Part shown: positions 21,548 through 33,621 of the stretch, piece by piece | Position numbering within the stretch: the stretch's first letter is position 1 | Layout of the letters: the number at the start of each line of letters is the position of its first letter | DNA from: Nyssa sinensis | Lineage: Eukaryota; Streptophyta; Magnoliopsida; Cornales; Nyssaceae | Assembly (NCBI GenBank): GCA_008638375.1 | Contig: CM018047.1 | Location: 48,095,679-48,159,678 of the forward strand | DNA: 64,000 nucleotides | Direction of reading: 5' to 3' | Made by a program: the position numbers and the translations under genes | The notes under the pieces: generated by a model | Told to the model about the DNA's origin: nothing | Databases searched by the model: none | Seen by the model: only the letters and a program-made list of their open reading frames with translations

Positions 21548-21891
21548 ATGGGTTTGGGGGTGGGGTTAAGGGTTCTGCGCGTGTGGAAGGTTGGCTATTC
21601 GATTCCCAAGGGCTGTGGCCCCTTTTATTTTTCAAGGGTTTTCTAATCCAAACAGCGGACAAGGTTCTTAAAACAGGATAAGCTATCTTATTCTTATAAT
21701 AGATATCAAATCAAGCCTCTGTCCCCGCAACCAAACAAGTTTAATTGTGATTTAAATTTAAACAGTTTTGACTAAACGACGCAGTATTGGTCTTATTTAA
21801 AACCAAACGACGTCGCACCCTAATTCACTATTCATCATCACTCTCGACTTTCAGGCGAGGGTCCGATAGGGTTCCGTCTCCTTCTCCGGCG

Positions 21892-22023
21892 ATGGCGATC
21901 TTGTTCCAGTTGATTTTCAACCCATTTTCAATGCAAATCTCTTCCTTTTCCCCTCCAGGTCACAACCCTACTATTGGTTTTCTTCGAAACACTTTCAAAC
22001 CCTACGAATATGGAGTTTTTTAG
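21892..22023 (+). other. Short ORF (43 aa) behind a gene-like leader, function unknown
   Basis: The ATG at 21892 lies in a good context (GCGATGGCG) after a sequence like plant promoters and leaders: two ACGACG motifs (21773-21813, one inside AACGACGTCG), then TCATCACTCTC and a CT-rich tract. The peptide starts MAILFQLIFNPF and ends with TAG. It matches no family I know. It may be the orphaned first exon of a lost gene; no second exon could be found. Confidence 0.2.
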
Positions 22024-22607
22024 AACTCCGACCAATTATACTTTTTCATTTTCTAGCTTATTTCTTTGCTATTTTTATTCTTTTCTTTCTTGGTTTCCTT
22101 CCTACACCATCGAGGATCACTTCCTCATGGTTTGCATCAAGTTTAAAGCATGAAATTATAAAACTTCAATTTATCCTAACAATCTGCAACTGTTTCATTC
22201 TATCTCAGTTCTACACCATTTTTCCTACTTTTTCTTGCAATTTTTTTCATTTTCCATGCTCTTCTAGGCTCGCAATTCCAAACTATGATTCATGCTAGGA
22301 AAATTATAAAACAGAATGCAAAATTTCCTACTTGTTAAAGATCAGTTTTTAGTTCCTTCTTCTTCTCGTTCTCTGAATTCCCCAATTTCTCCCCACTTTT
22401 CAGTTTCTGAGTTTCTTCCTAATCATTTTTATGCATATGTATGTATATATACATGAAAGATTTGCACTGCTCTCAGTTCTCTCTCTCTCTTAGCCCCTTT
22501 CTTTGACTTCTTTTTCCTGATCTTTTTCTCTTCTGCTTTTCATTAACTCAGTTCAGCTTTACATTAATTTCATGTTGATATTTTTTTTTTGATATATGTA
22601 TATTATA

Positions 22608-22865
22608 TTAACACACACTAATACACACACAACACACACAGAGCATGCCGACACTCCCACCGCTTCTCACTTTTTCAATTTGCACACACACACACACACT
22701 TTTGTATTTATATGTCTTTATATATATATATATATAATATGTCTATGTATCAATTCACATATATATATATATGCCTTTGGCTATACACACACAATACACA
22801 CTTAGTGTGTGTATTTTGTATGTGTTACTACACATATATAATTATATATATATATATTACTATAC
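22608..22865. repeat. Compound CA/TA microsatellite region
   Basis: Several (CA)n and (TA)n tracts follow each other, for example (CA)9 around 22683-22700, (TA)n at 22720-22738, 22760-22772 and 22836-22858. Simple repeats only. Confidence 0.85.
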
Positions 22866-24180
22866 ACTTGTATACAAATAACATAAATATATTAAAATAT
22901 ACATATTTGTTTATTTTTCGACCCTCAATCTTTTTTCGTAGTAAGTTTAAGACTATTATTTGAATTCTCGTAAAACATGTCATTAGGTTAAGATATTTTG
23001 GGTCAGAGTATTACAACAGTGACAAATGTAAAAAAAAGTATTAGAATTTATGAGATACAATTGCAAATATACATAAGATTATTTTTTTTTTTTGGGGTTG
23101 GGGAATCTCTAATTTTTAGAAAGATTCTAGAAAATAATAAAAAAAAAAAATCAATTTTCAAAATTTCAAGAGGCCACAGTTCCCTAGCTCCGTCATTACC
23201 CGTTAAAAACCTGCCATACGCCGCCTCTAATAATGCAAATTAATGAATTATTATCTTTCTCTGTTGTAAGTACCTAATTTCTTCAGAAAGTTGGAATGCA
23301 AGGTACTAGAATTATAAATTAACAAATTTACTCGATGTTGTCACACTGCATTTATATTAGGACAGATTTAGGAGAAGTTAGATAAATCTTAATAATAATT
23401 AAGACAAGTTAGAATTAAGGCTTAATCACCTCGTTTTATTATATAATTAATATTTAATTCTAAAATTTAATTTTCTTTTTATGTTGACAATCAAAAATTA
23501 AAAGATAAACTTGACTGTTACGAAATAAAAAATTTAGTCTGATAAATATAAACTGAATCATAATATCTTTAATCGAAAAGAACTTTAATTCACGTTAACA
23601 AATGTATGTACATAATTTTTATTTAACACTTGTGATGTGAATAAAGTAAATAAAAATTTAATAAATAAATACCCACTTGCTTTATTCCATTACAGAAATT
23701 GTGAAATTAGCTATTAGCAGCTGAACTTTGTGGCCACGTTGTTTGTCTATCTTTTATTGTTTTTTTGGCGGAAACAAAGGAAATGACAATGTATCCTTGT
23801 GATTAGAGTGAGTGACCAGCGAACCACTTGTTTAAGTTAATGTTATAGTATTTCATTATCCTCCAAATAGAAAATGAGTATTCTTATAGATTCGAGCCTA
23901 CCAAATCTTGTAACAAGTTCACCATTGATTAATGTGTCCTGACTTACAGAAATAACCTAATTAAGATTAATCCAAAAAAAACAAAAAAGAATTCTGCCGA
24001 CATTTGGTCCATCTTAATCCAATAGCCCACCCAAAACCTACCAACTGCGCAGCCATCGTTAATTATATACTTATGTATAACTTTAGAGTTATATATATAT
24101 ATATATATATTTTTAATATTTGTTCGGAAATTTTCTTGTTTTTATTAAAATTTTGAGTAATGTTAGTTTTATTTTTATAT

Positions 24181-24310
24181 TTTATTAAAAATATTTATTT
24201 TTATAAATTAATAATATTGTATTAACTAAATATCACATTATCATATAACATAGTATGATATATAATTAATAAAATATTAATAATTCATAAAAATAAATAT
24301 TTTCAATAAA
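24181..24310. repeat. Near-perfect 130-bp foldback (MITE-like)
   Basis: Bases from 24181 (TTTATTAAAAATATTTATTT) match the reverse complement of the sequence ending at 24310 (TTTATTGAAAATATTTATTT) over roughly 57 bases with few mismatches. Almost nothing lies between the arms, so the region can form one long hairpin. It is AT-only in character; the termini do not identify a superfamily. Confidence 0.7.
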
Positions 24311-24399
24311 ATTTTTAAGTTGGTCGATCATTATTATAAAAGATTTTCATAGTTGGTTGAGAATCATTAATAGTCTGGAAGGTAGCCCGCTCACCACAT

Positions 24400-24572
24400 A
24401 ATGGCACGTGTCAGGGTTGATCGTGGGATGGGGCCCTAATATGTTCAGAGTTTTGCAGTGTTCACGTGAGACAGAATGGACATTGTCACTAGTTTAAAGA
24501 ACAAGGTAAGGGGGCTGGTGCTCCAGTGCTATGAAGCCGTCTTTTCAATACTAGATCTGAGAGGCACGTGCT
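24400..24572. promoter_or_regulatory. Three CACGTG (G-box) cores in 170 bp
   Basis: GGCACGTGTC near 24403, TTCACGTGAG near 24462 and GGCACGTGCT near 24564. CACGTG is the core bound by plant bZIP and bHLH factors and is part of ABA-response elements. No gene start is recognisable downstream; a TATAAATA string is at 24937. The cluster could be a promoter relic or chance. Confidence 0.25.
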
Positions 24573-25019
24573 TTTTTATTTTATTTTAAAAAAAAAATTA
24601 ATATTAAAATCTTTAAACAGCAATAATATTTTTTTTTCTTTATTAATTTTTTTATGCTTTTAAAATGTTTTAAAAAGAAGTCTTTAAAATATTTTTTCAT
24701 TCTCCAATTTAAATTTTTTAGACTTCATTCTTATTTGAATTTGATGTATTCTTATTTCTGCATTAATTTAAACTCTATTCTTCCTTTAAAAATGAGTTTA
24801 AGTGGAGTGCCGACTTGGGCTACTTGTAATACTTTCTCAGCCAAACTTAATGCTTTTTCTCTTTTGACGAGGTACCGTAGGTTGTTCGCTTTTTGACTGT
24901 TTTTATTGTCTTTCAGCTTTTGTAACAGTTAACTGTATAAATACATTTAACTGCCACTGAAACTTACAAAAGTTGGTGCTCTTAAAATGTAGAATAAGTT
25001 TGGATTTAATATTATAATA

Positions 25020-25054
<35 letters not shown>

Positions 25055-25185
25055 AACTACAGATTTACTTGGTATTAACTAATTCTAGTAACAATTAATT
25101 ACTCTTGTAAAAGCCAGATCTGATCTGCGCTGCATGCGTACATACATACACACACATATATATACACACACATACACAATATGTA

Positions 25186-25698
25186 TAAAAATGACAACGG
25201 ATCATATTTGGGGCAGGATAATCCTTCTCTAATTCCGATCTCGTTTATATTTTTTATTCTCGACCCCGCCCCGCCTCGTCCCGTTTTGAGGTTTACCCCG
25301 ATCCCGACCCTGATCTCGATCCCATTTATATTTTTCGACTTCATCCCGCATCGCCCCAAACTCCGATATATATTTTTTAAATAAGTTAAAACTTTTATTT
25401 TGATAAGTAAATTAATTTTTTTTTGTCAAAATAACTAATACAAAAAAAAATATATGAGTGTGATATAAAAAACCTTAAAACTAATTTTATATACTGTTAT
25501 TTATTAGTAAATATAGTGTATATAAGAATAAATAAAAAAACTTAATATATAAACGGGGTGGGGTGACCATCCCCCGAACCCGATGGGGTTTTAAAAGTCA
25601 TACTTCGACCCTGTCCCGACCCCGTTTATGAGCACCTTATATTCGCCCCATTAAAAACGGGGCAGATCCCAACGGGACGGGCCAAATTACCATCCCTA
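25186..25698. mobile_element. hAT-type MITE (513 bp) in duplication copy 1
   Basis: Left end TAAAAATGACAACGG and reverse-complemented right end TAGGGATGGTAA are related to the common plant hAT terminus TAGGGATGGCAA. Flanks are AATATGTA (25178-25185) and AATATGTG (25699-25706), an 8-bp target duplication with one mismatch. The interior holds C-rich and G-rich blocks (CCCCGCCCCGCC type) able to pair, and no coding region. Confidence 0.75.
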
Positions 25699-27216
25699 AA
25701 TATGTGTTTATACTTCTGGATTGAATTTGCTAGTTCTGTGCTTAACATGGCTTATAATTATACCCACATTTTAAAACTGCAAAGGGTTATCTAGCTAACC
25801 AAGCTATTACAATGGATTTCATTCAAAAACAAAAAAGAAAATGAAGATAAGAATAAAAAGTTGAAGAAGCTGTTATATATACAATTTGAATACCTATTAA
25901 CAATTTGAAGATGATTATAAGTGCAACAGACCTTATAGAACCGTTCACAAGATCTCAACTATAATTACATAATATGAGGAGTTCAAAGCATATATACTTT
26001 TCAAATTAATATTTATACATGGAAAGAAAAGATATATACATGTGAAAATCATATAACCACTATTTTTTATTGAACGTTTTATTTTTCTCAAATTCTTATT
26101 TCAATAATTATGTGCAATGTTTCATTGATTTTGGACAATTTATCATTCACAGTCACATATCGTCAAAAGTTATTTTTTTATTTCTAAAAAATCGAATATA
26201 CTAAACACGTAACAACTAGTGATTAAATAGGATCAATGATCTGAGACCATATAATAATTTGTCATTTCTCAATCCATTTTCTAATACATCATAAATATTT
26301 TTTTAAGAAAACTTTCGAGCCCAATCCCACTTACTTGCCATTTGCACGCAAGCAACGTCAGACCTATATGTATAGCCTCTCAAATTTTAAAAATTAGATT
26401 TTTTTATCTTAATTTTCTATATATATATATTTTGTTTTTTTTTTTTACATAATTTAGGAGTTTCTGTCCAACTGATTTATATTTCTTTAAAAAAAAGAAA
26501 CCTTTATGAGGCACATACTCTTTTATTTGATTGGTAGGAGGTCGAGAGAGACCATTCTTGTTAGAGTTTGGCTGTTAAAGATTTATAGTTCCTACATCTA
26601 AATGGCTTTGCCAGCAATCTAATGAAGGAAAATTGTCCAAAATATTTGATGACAAGTTGCTTTGGCTCTTAGGGCCCAAGGAACAGTATAATAATGCACA
26701 CAAACACAGCATGCATTTACTATTATATTTGGCAACAACAACACATCAGTTTAACTGAGTTAGAAATTGATGTTATAACTACTGATCTATTAAATAAAAG
26801 CCATATATAGCCTTTTAAAGCATGAAGTGATTACAGCCTTTTTGTGAATGTCTCTTCTAAGTGGAGCAGCACTAGGCTTTATGTTATAACTTACAACCTA
26901 GCTATATATGATCATCAAATTCAAGGACTATCTCCTGTTGCCATCAACGTTATAGCTACCCCTAACTACATTGAGTATAGTCTAGTTTGCAGCTATATAA
27001 TAAGAACAATATGCTACTTGATTGCAATTTTATATGTATAATGTCCTTCCACCAGCCCTCCAAGTTCTATATGTAATTACTAAAGTACCATTGACCCAAC
27101 ACTCATAGGACTACTTACATTCTTTTTCATCATTGGATTTAAAGGCAATTACTAAAATGCACCATTGGCACACATATAGTTTATTTTTGAATAAACTATT
27201 TCTTGTAACTATGTAA

Positions 27217-27641
27217 GAGCATCTCCAAAGTATCTCTTTAAAAATGTACTTTAGTGATTTAGGTGGTATTTTGAAGAGTTAATTTTTATTTAGAATTTTC
27301 AAGAGACTCTTCAAAATTTTATTATTTTTATTTTTTAACATTATTTAGTTTTGTTTCATTTTATTTAAATTCCCTCTAAATTCTAAAATTTAATATTTGT
27401 AACGTTAAATTTTGATCTGACCATTTGAATTTGCTTTGATTGTCTCTTTCAACAACGGAATAAAACAAAAATCATTTTTTATTACTTTAACGAGCCGTTG
27501 GACAATCGGCAAACAAGCCGAGTAAAGAGAAGTCCACAAATTTTGACGAGCTGGAAAACGCATCTCTTGGAGCTTGAGCTATTGATGTGGAACAGAAAAA
27601 TTTGTTAAAAATGTGATTTGAAGAGACTGGTGGAACTGCTC
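27217..27641. mobile_element. Tourist-like MITE A (duplication copy 1)
   Basis: Ends GAGCATCTCCAAAGTATCTC and, reverse-complemented, GAGCAGTTCCACCAGTCTC. Flanks are TAA and TTA, consistent with a decayed TWA target duplication of PIF/Harbinger MITEs. AT-rich interior without coding sequence. Confidence 0.6.
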
Positions 27642-27644
27642 TTA

Positions 27645-28028
27645 GAGCATCTTCGGTGATGTTCTTGATTTCTCGCATGTCAACTTGTTCATGTGGATAA
27701 GTTGAGTTGCATTAGCTGACAACTTTTTTTAGTCATTAAAATATCTTTTAATGTACATGTTTATTAATGTGGTGATGTTATTTTTAACTACACTAAAATA
27801 ATTATTTTACTAGTTTTTCTTCAATAATATGAACATTTTTTCAACTCGATTCTATTAAATGAGCACAATATATTTTTATCGTGACTGGCCAAATGTCGAG
27901 TCACAATTGACATATATGTACTCAAACTGATTAAGGCTCCATTAACATATACATTAGAGACCGTTTCTATTGCTAATCATTAAAACATGACACTAACAGA
28001 TGCTCAAATATATACATTGGGGATGCTC
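27645..28028. mobile_element. Tourist-like MITE B, abutting MITE A (duplication copy 1)
   Basis: Ends GAGCATCTTCGGTGATG and, reverse-complemented, GAGCATCCCCAATGTATAT, flanked by TTA on both sides (27642-27644 and 28029-28031). It starts three bases after MITE A ends, so one element inserted at the edge of the other. Confidence 0.6.
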
Positions 28029-28610
28029 TTACATGTAAGGCACACATATAGTGCTATAGCCATGACTTATTTCTATGTGGCAAAAAATTACACCATTTGA
28101 TTGTATGCTGGTTGTTAGTTTGTATAATATTTTTTCTATTGAAAAAAACTATATAATACCTAATTCACTCGTATTTATTTTATCCTTTATACTTAAAAGA
28201 AAGCAGATACCTTCTTTTTTTTTTTTTAATGTGACAGGAATATATTTTGTATGATCTATTGATTATATTTTATTTTGGATTCATAAAAAGGTATTTTTTT
28301 TTGAATTTTAAAATATAATGGATCAAATAAAAATGTGTAATTTATTTTTAAATGATTATATTATTTAAGTACTTATTAAATACATTCATCCAAATATTAA
28401 AAACTTAACTTAAACAACACGTTAATTTTCACAAATACTTATTTAAACCGTAACTTAAGTTAAACTATACTTTTTTTCATCTCTTTCAAACGAGCACCTA
28501 CTTAGACTTAGTGTCACAGTTGTAGAAGCGTGTAGCACTTATAAAGTAGATGAAATACCTTCATTTAACAAGTTGGTGCTCTTAAAATGTAGAATAAGTT
28601 TGGATTTAAT

Positions 28611-28641
<31 letters not shown>

Positions 28642-28773
28642 AAACTACAGATTTACTTGGTATTAACTAATTCTAGTAACAATTAATTACTCTTGTAAAA
28701 GCCAGATCTGATCTGCGCTGCATGCGTACATACATACACACACATATATATACACACACATACACAATATGTA

Positions 28774-29286
28774 TAAAAATGACAACGGATCATATTTGGG
28801 GCAGGATAATCCTTCTCTAATTCCGATCTCGTTTATATTTTTTATTCCCGACCCCGCCCCGCCTCGCCCCGTTTTGAGGTTTACCCCGATCCCGACCCTG
28901 ACCTCGATCCCATTTATATTTTTCGACTTCATCCCGCATCGCTCCAAACTCCGATATATATTTTTTAAATAAGTTAAAACTTTTATTTTGATAAGTAAAT
29001 TAATTTTTTTTGGTCAAAATAACTAATACAAAAAAAAATATATGAGTGTGATATAAAAAACCTTAAAACTAATTTTATATACTGTTATTTATTAGTAAAT
29101 ATAATGTATATAAGAATAAATAAAAAAACTTAATATATAAACGGGGTGGGGTGACCATCCCCCGAACCCGATGGGGTTTTAAAAGTCATACTTCGACCCT
29201 ATTCCAACCCCGTTTATGAGCACCTTATATTCGCCCCATTAAAAACAGGACAGATCTCAACGGGACGGGCCAAATTACCATCCCTA
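28774..29286. mobile_element. hAT-type MITE (513 bp) in duplication copy 2
   Basis: Same element as at 25186-25698, same length, with the same imperfect 8-bp target duplication AATATGTA / AATATGTG. Since both copies share the mismatch, the MITE was in place before the region duplicated. Confidence 0.75.
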
Positions 29287-30807
29287 AATATGTGTTTATA
29301 CTTCTGGATTGAATTTGCTAGTTCTGTGCTTAACATGGCTTATAATTATACCCACATTTTAAAACTGCAAAGGGTTATCTAGCTAACCAAGCTATTACAA
29401 TGGATTTCATTCAAAAACGAAAAAGAAAATGAAGATAAGAAGAAAAAGTTGAAGAAGCTGTTATATATACAATTTGAATACCTATTAACAATTTGAAGAT
29501 GATTATAAGTGCAACAGACCTTATAGAACCGTTCACAAGATCTCAACTATAATTACATAATATGAGGAGTTCAAAGCATATATACTTTTCAAATTAATAT
29601 TTATACATGGAAAGAAAAGATATATACAGGTGAAAATCATATAACCACTATTTTTTATTGAACGTTTTATTTTTCTCAAATTCTTATATCAATAATTATG
29701 TGCAATGTTTCATTGATTTTGGACAATTTATCATTCACAGTCACATACCGTCAAAAGTTATTTTTTTATTTCTGAAAAATCGAACATACTAAACACATAA
29801 CAACTAGTGATTAAATAGGATCAATGATCTGAGACCATGTAATAATTTGTCATTTCCCAATTCATTTTCTAATACATCATAAATATTTTTTTAAGAAACT
29901 TTCGAGCCCAATCCCACTTACTTGCCATTTGCACGAATTTACAAGCAACGTCAGACCTATATGTATAGCCTCTCAAATTTTAAAAATTAGATTTTTTTTA
30001 TCTTAATTTTCTATATATATATATATTTTGTTTTTTTTTACATAATTTAGGAGTTTCTGTCCAACTGATTTATATTTCTTTAAAAAAAAGAAACCTTTAT
30101 GAGGCACATACTCTTTTATTTGATTGGTAGGAGGTCGAGAGAGACCATTCTTGTTAGAGGTTGGCTGTTAAAGATTTATAGTTCCTACATCTAAATGGCT
30201 TTGCCAGCAATCTAATGAAGGAAAATTGTCCAAAATATTTGAGGAGAAGTTGCTTTGGCTCTTAGGGCCCAAGGAACAGTATAATAATGCACACAAACAC
30301 AGCATGCATTTACTATTATATTTGGCAACAACAACACATCAGTTTAACTGAGTAAGAAATTGATGTTATAACTACTGATCTATTAAATAAAAGCCATATA
30401 TAGCCTTTTAAAGCATGAAGTGATTACAGCCTTTTTGTGAATGTCTCTTCTAAGTGGAGCAGCACTAGGCTTTATGTTATAACTTACAACCTAGCTATAT
30501 ATGATGATCAAATTCACGGACTATCTCCTGTTGCCATCAAGGTTATAGCTACCCCTAACTACATTGAGTATAGTCTAGTTTGCAGCTATATAATAAGAAC
30601 AATATGCTACTTGATTGCAATTTTATATGTATAATGTCCTTCCACCAGCCCTCCAAGTTCTATATGTAATTACTAAAGTACCATTGACCCAACACTCATA
30701 GGACGACTTACATTCTTTTTCATCATTGGATTTAATGGCAACTACTAAAATGCACCATTGGCGCACATAGTTTATTTTTGAATAAACTATTTCTTGTAAC
30801 TATGTAA

Positions 30808-31273
30808 GAGCATCTCCAAGAGTCTCTTTAAAATATCTCTTTAAAAATATACTTTAGTGATTTATGTGATATTTTGAAGAGTTAATTTTTATCTAGCATC
30901 TCCAAGAGACTCTTCAAAATTTTATTATTTTTATTTTTTAATATTATTTAGTTTTGTTTCATTTTATTTAAATTTCCTCTAATTTTTAAAATGTATAATT
31001 TAAATTCCCTCCAATTTTATTTGTAATATTTATAACGTTAAATTCTGATCCAACCATTTGAATTTGCTTTGATTGTCAGTTTGAACAATGGAATAAAAAA
31101 AAAATATTTTTTATTACTTTAATGAGCCGTTGAACAATCGGCAAACAAGCCGAGTAAAGAGAAGTCCACAAATTTTGACGATCTAGAAAACGCGTCTCTT
31201 GGAGCTTGAGCTATTGATGTGAAACATCAAAATATGCTAAAAAGGTGATTTGAAGAGACTGGTGGAACTGCTC
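30808..31273. mobile_element. Tourist-like MITE A (duplication copy 2)
   Basis: Counterpart of 27217-27641. It is longer by about 40 bases because a GTCTCTTTAAAATATCTC-type stretch near the left end is repeated and a T-rich stretch near 31000 is expanded. Confidence 0.6.
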
Positions 31274-31276
31274 TTA

Positions 31277-31660
31277 GAGCATCTTCGATGGTGTTCTTGA
31301 TTTCTCGCATGTCAACTTGTTCATGTGGATAAGTTGAGTTGCATTAGCTGACAACCATTTTAGTCATTAACATATTTTTAAATGTCCATGTTAATTAATG
31401 TGGTGATGTTATTTTTAACCACGCTAAAATAATTATTTTACTAGTATTTCTTCAATAATATGAATATTTTTTTCAACTCGATTCTATTAAATGAGCACAA
31501 TATATTTTATCGTGACTGGCCAAATGTCGAGTCACAATTGACATATATGTACACAAACTAATTAAAGGCCCTACTAATATATACATTAGAGACCGTTTCT
31601 AATGCTAATCATCAAAATATGACATCAATGAACGCTCAAATATATACATAGGGGATGCTC
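31277..31660. mobile_element. Tourist-like MITE B (duplication copy 2)
   Basis: Counterpart of 27645-28028 with the same TTA flanks (31274-31276 and 31661-31663) and the same 384-bp length. Confidence 0.6.
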
Positions 31661-32204
31661 TTACATGTAAGGCACACATATAGTGCTATAGCCACGACTT
31701 ATTTCCATGTGGCAAAAAATTACACCATTTGATTTTATGCTGGTTGTTAGTTTATATAATATTTTTTTTATTGAAAAAAATTATACAATACCTAGTTTCA
31801 CTCATATTTATTTTATCCTTTATACTTAAAAGAAAGCAGATACCTTTTTTTTTTTAATGTGACAGGAATATATTTTGTATGATCTATTTATTAGATTTTA
31901 TTTTGGATTCATAAAAAGGTATTTTTTTTTTTTGAATTTTAAAATATAATGGATCAAATAAAAATGTGTAATTTATTTTTAAATGATTATATCATTTAAA
32001 CACTTATTAAATACATTCATCCAAATATTAAAAACTTAACTTAAACAACACGTTAATTTTCACAAATACTTATTTAAACCGTAACTTAAGTTAAACTATA
32101 CCTTTTTTCACCTCTTTCAAACGAGCACCTACTTAGACTTAGTGTCACAGTTGTAGAAGCGTGTAGCACTTATAAAGTAGATGAAATACCTTCATTTAAC
32201 AAGT

Positions 32205-33230
32205 TAATTTTTCTTTTAGATTAGAGACTCAATCTGTGACAAGTAGTATGAGAACAAACTTAACTCTTTATCTGGTGCACGCCAAAGGTTCACACCAAAG
32301 AGTGTGTCCTATAGTGGATTCACCCGCTTATGGGGTGGACAAATAGGTTCAGTTCGACTACGACAAGGTTTCATATGTTCAAATAAGGAAGAATGTCATG
32401 AAATCTTATATCGGATAGACATTAGAGTGCTTTAAAACTTATAAAATTGAGCGTGCTACGTCCACCTAATAAGTTAGTTTTTGAATTAAAAACTTGCCAG
32501 TGACAATTAGTGAACAAGGCTCCTCTCCATTATTTATTACCTTAATTTTCTTTAAGGTATCTTAAATGTACGAGAGATCATCTATTATTTAATTATTTAA
32601 TAACAAATACATGATGTGTTATGTATTTAAAATTACATTAAAAAAAATTAAGAAAAAAATATAATAGAGAGCATCTTAATTCACAACTAGCCACCAAAGG
32701 CCATATTACATACTCCTTATATAAATTGTATCAATATTAATTGAACTTCTATGTTGGAGTTACTTTCTAAAATAATAATTTTTGATACGATTTGTATAGT
32801 TAATTAATGGTAGATCAGGCTTAATGGTGCAGGAAATGAACTTGAAATTTTTGGCAATGAAACTCAAATTAACCACAAACTTACTTTCATTAATCACGCA
32901 ATACGTTTATTAATGAAAATTTTTGGTGTTTTGATAACTTGTCTTAATTGCATTTACCAAAAAGAAACTTGTCTTAATTAATCTTTTCTAAAATTTTACA
33001 AAGGACCTTGTTAGGGTTAAGTTTGTAACACATGTCACCATCTGAGCTGAGATTCGCAGCTTTCCATGCGATCCTCTGTTATGACAGCGTTGTCCCTGAA
33101 ACTGTCCGTATATACGATCAAGAACACTAGAAGGGCATTTAAGTCATGATGGGAAACTGTTACAGAGGCCATTTTAAGGAAGGTTTGATAAGGATCGTTT
33201 GGTTAATTTGGTATAAGAACAGGGCAGTTA
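32205..33230. other. Unique spacer and probable promoter region of the GT31 gene
   Basis: 32260-32470 has less AT-rich sequence (for example TCACCCGCTTATGGGGTGGA) resembling dispersed repeats, but no boundaries were found. 33010-33230 lies directly before the GA-rich leader of the galactosyltransferase and should include its promoter; no strong TATA box is obvious (a TATAAGAAC string is at 33211). Confidence 0.35.
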
Positions 33231-33261
33231 GTGGGTCTTCTCACTTCTGTTCGACTTCCCT

Positions 33262-33400
33262 TCTTTGCAAAGTGTAGAGAGAGAGAGAGAATCTAGAGAG
33301 AGAAAGAGAACGAGAATTGAGAGAGAGACAGAGGGAGGGAGGGAGAGGAGACAAAGGCAAAGGCTAAAAGAAAGGAAAAAATTAGAAGTACGAACAGGGC
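33262..33400 (+). repeat. GA-rich leader tract of the GT31 gene
   Basis: A purine tract of GAGAGA repeats in the presumed 5' untranslated leader, followed by a CT-rich stretch. GA-rich leaders are frequent in plant genes. It opens long frames on both strands (for example minus 33653-33228) that are compositional artefacts. Confidence 0.7.
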
Positions 33401-33621
33401 ACCACCCTTTCTCTTCTGATACTTTCTGTCTCTGCCTCTCTCTATCTCCCTCAAATTTTGTTCCAGAGCTCACTTTCATATTGATTCTATAGCTGAAATT
33501 CCAAGCGCTTGGGCTTCGCCTGTTTCTGGTTTTGCTGGATTTGCTCCGTTTTCTCTGCATTGCATATGAATTTATGCTGATAAAGCCATTGGTTGAGATA
33601 GAGAAGAAAATTGTACAGAAA

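Larger units (their letters stand above)
21548..24960. other. Gene-poor spacer with microsatellites
   Basis: Contents seen: a CT-rich leader-like stretch and 43-codon ORF near 21800-22023 (separate entry), CA/TA microsatellites at about 22608-22860, a foldback at 24181-24310 and a group of G-box motifs at 24400-24570. The parts between (22030-22590, 22960-24170 and 24600-24960) are AT-rich with no coding or structural signal that I can support. Confidence 0.5.
24970..28569. repeat. 3.6-kb tandem duplication, copy 1
   Basis: The sequence from AGTTGGTGCTCTTAAAATGT (24971) recurs at 28571 in the same orientation and the similarity continues to the end of the unit, AGTAGATGAAATACCTTCAT just before 28570. 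Single-base differences and small indels (for example in the TA tract at 25019-25052) are scattered, so copies are close but not identical. The unit carries a hAT-type MITE and two Tourist-type MITEs and a conserved but doubtful 65-codon frame (26844-27041). No gene is recognisable. Confidence 0.92.
28570..32204. repeat. 3.6-kb tandem duplication, copy 2
   Basis: Second copy, head-to-tail with the first with no spacer. It ends with AACAAGTT at about 32197-32204, after which sequence is unique. A short AAGTT microhomology is present at all three borders (24970, 28570 and 32200), which fits a template-switch or unequal-exchange origin. It contains the same three MITEs at the same relative places. 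Confidence 0.92.

Noticed and set aside
25099..28972. Mirror-image frames over the C-rich blocks (25099-25384 and 28687-28972)
   Set aside because: They translate the pairing GC blocks of the hAT MITE on both strands.
26844..30634. 65-codon frame preserved in both tandem copies (26844-27041 and 30437-30634)
   Set aside because: Preservation is explained by high identity of the whole duplicated block; the changes include amino-acid replacements and the peptide has no recognisable feature.
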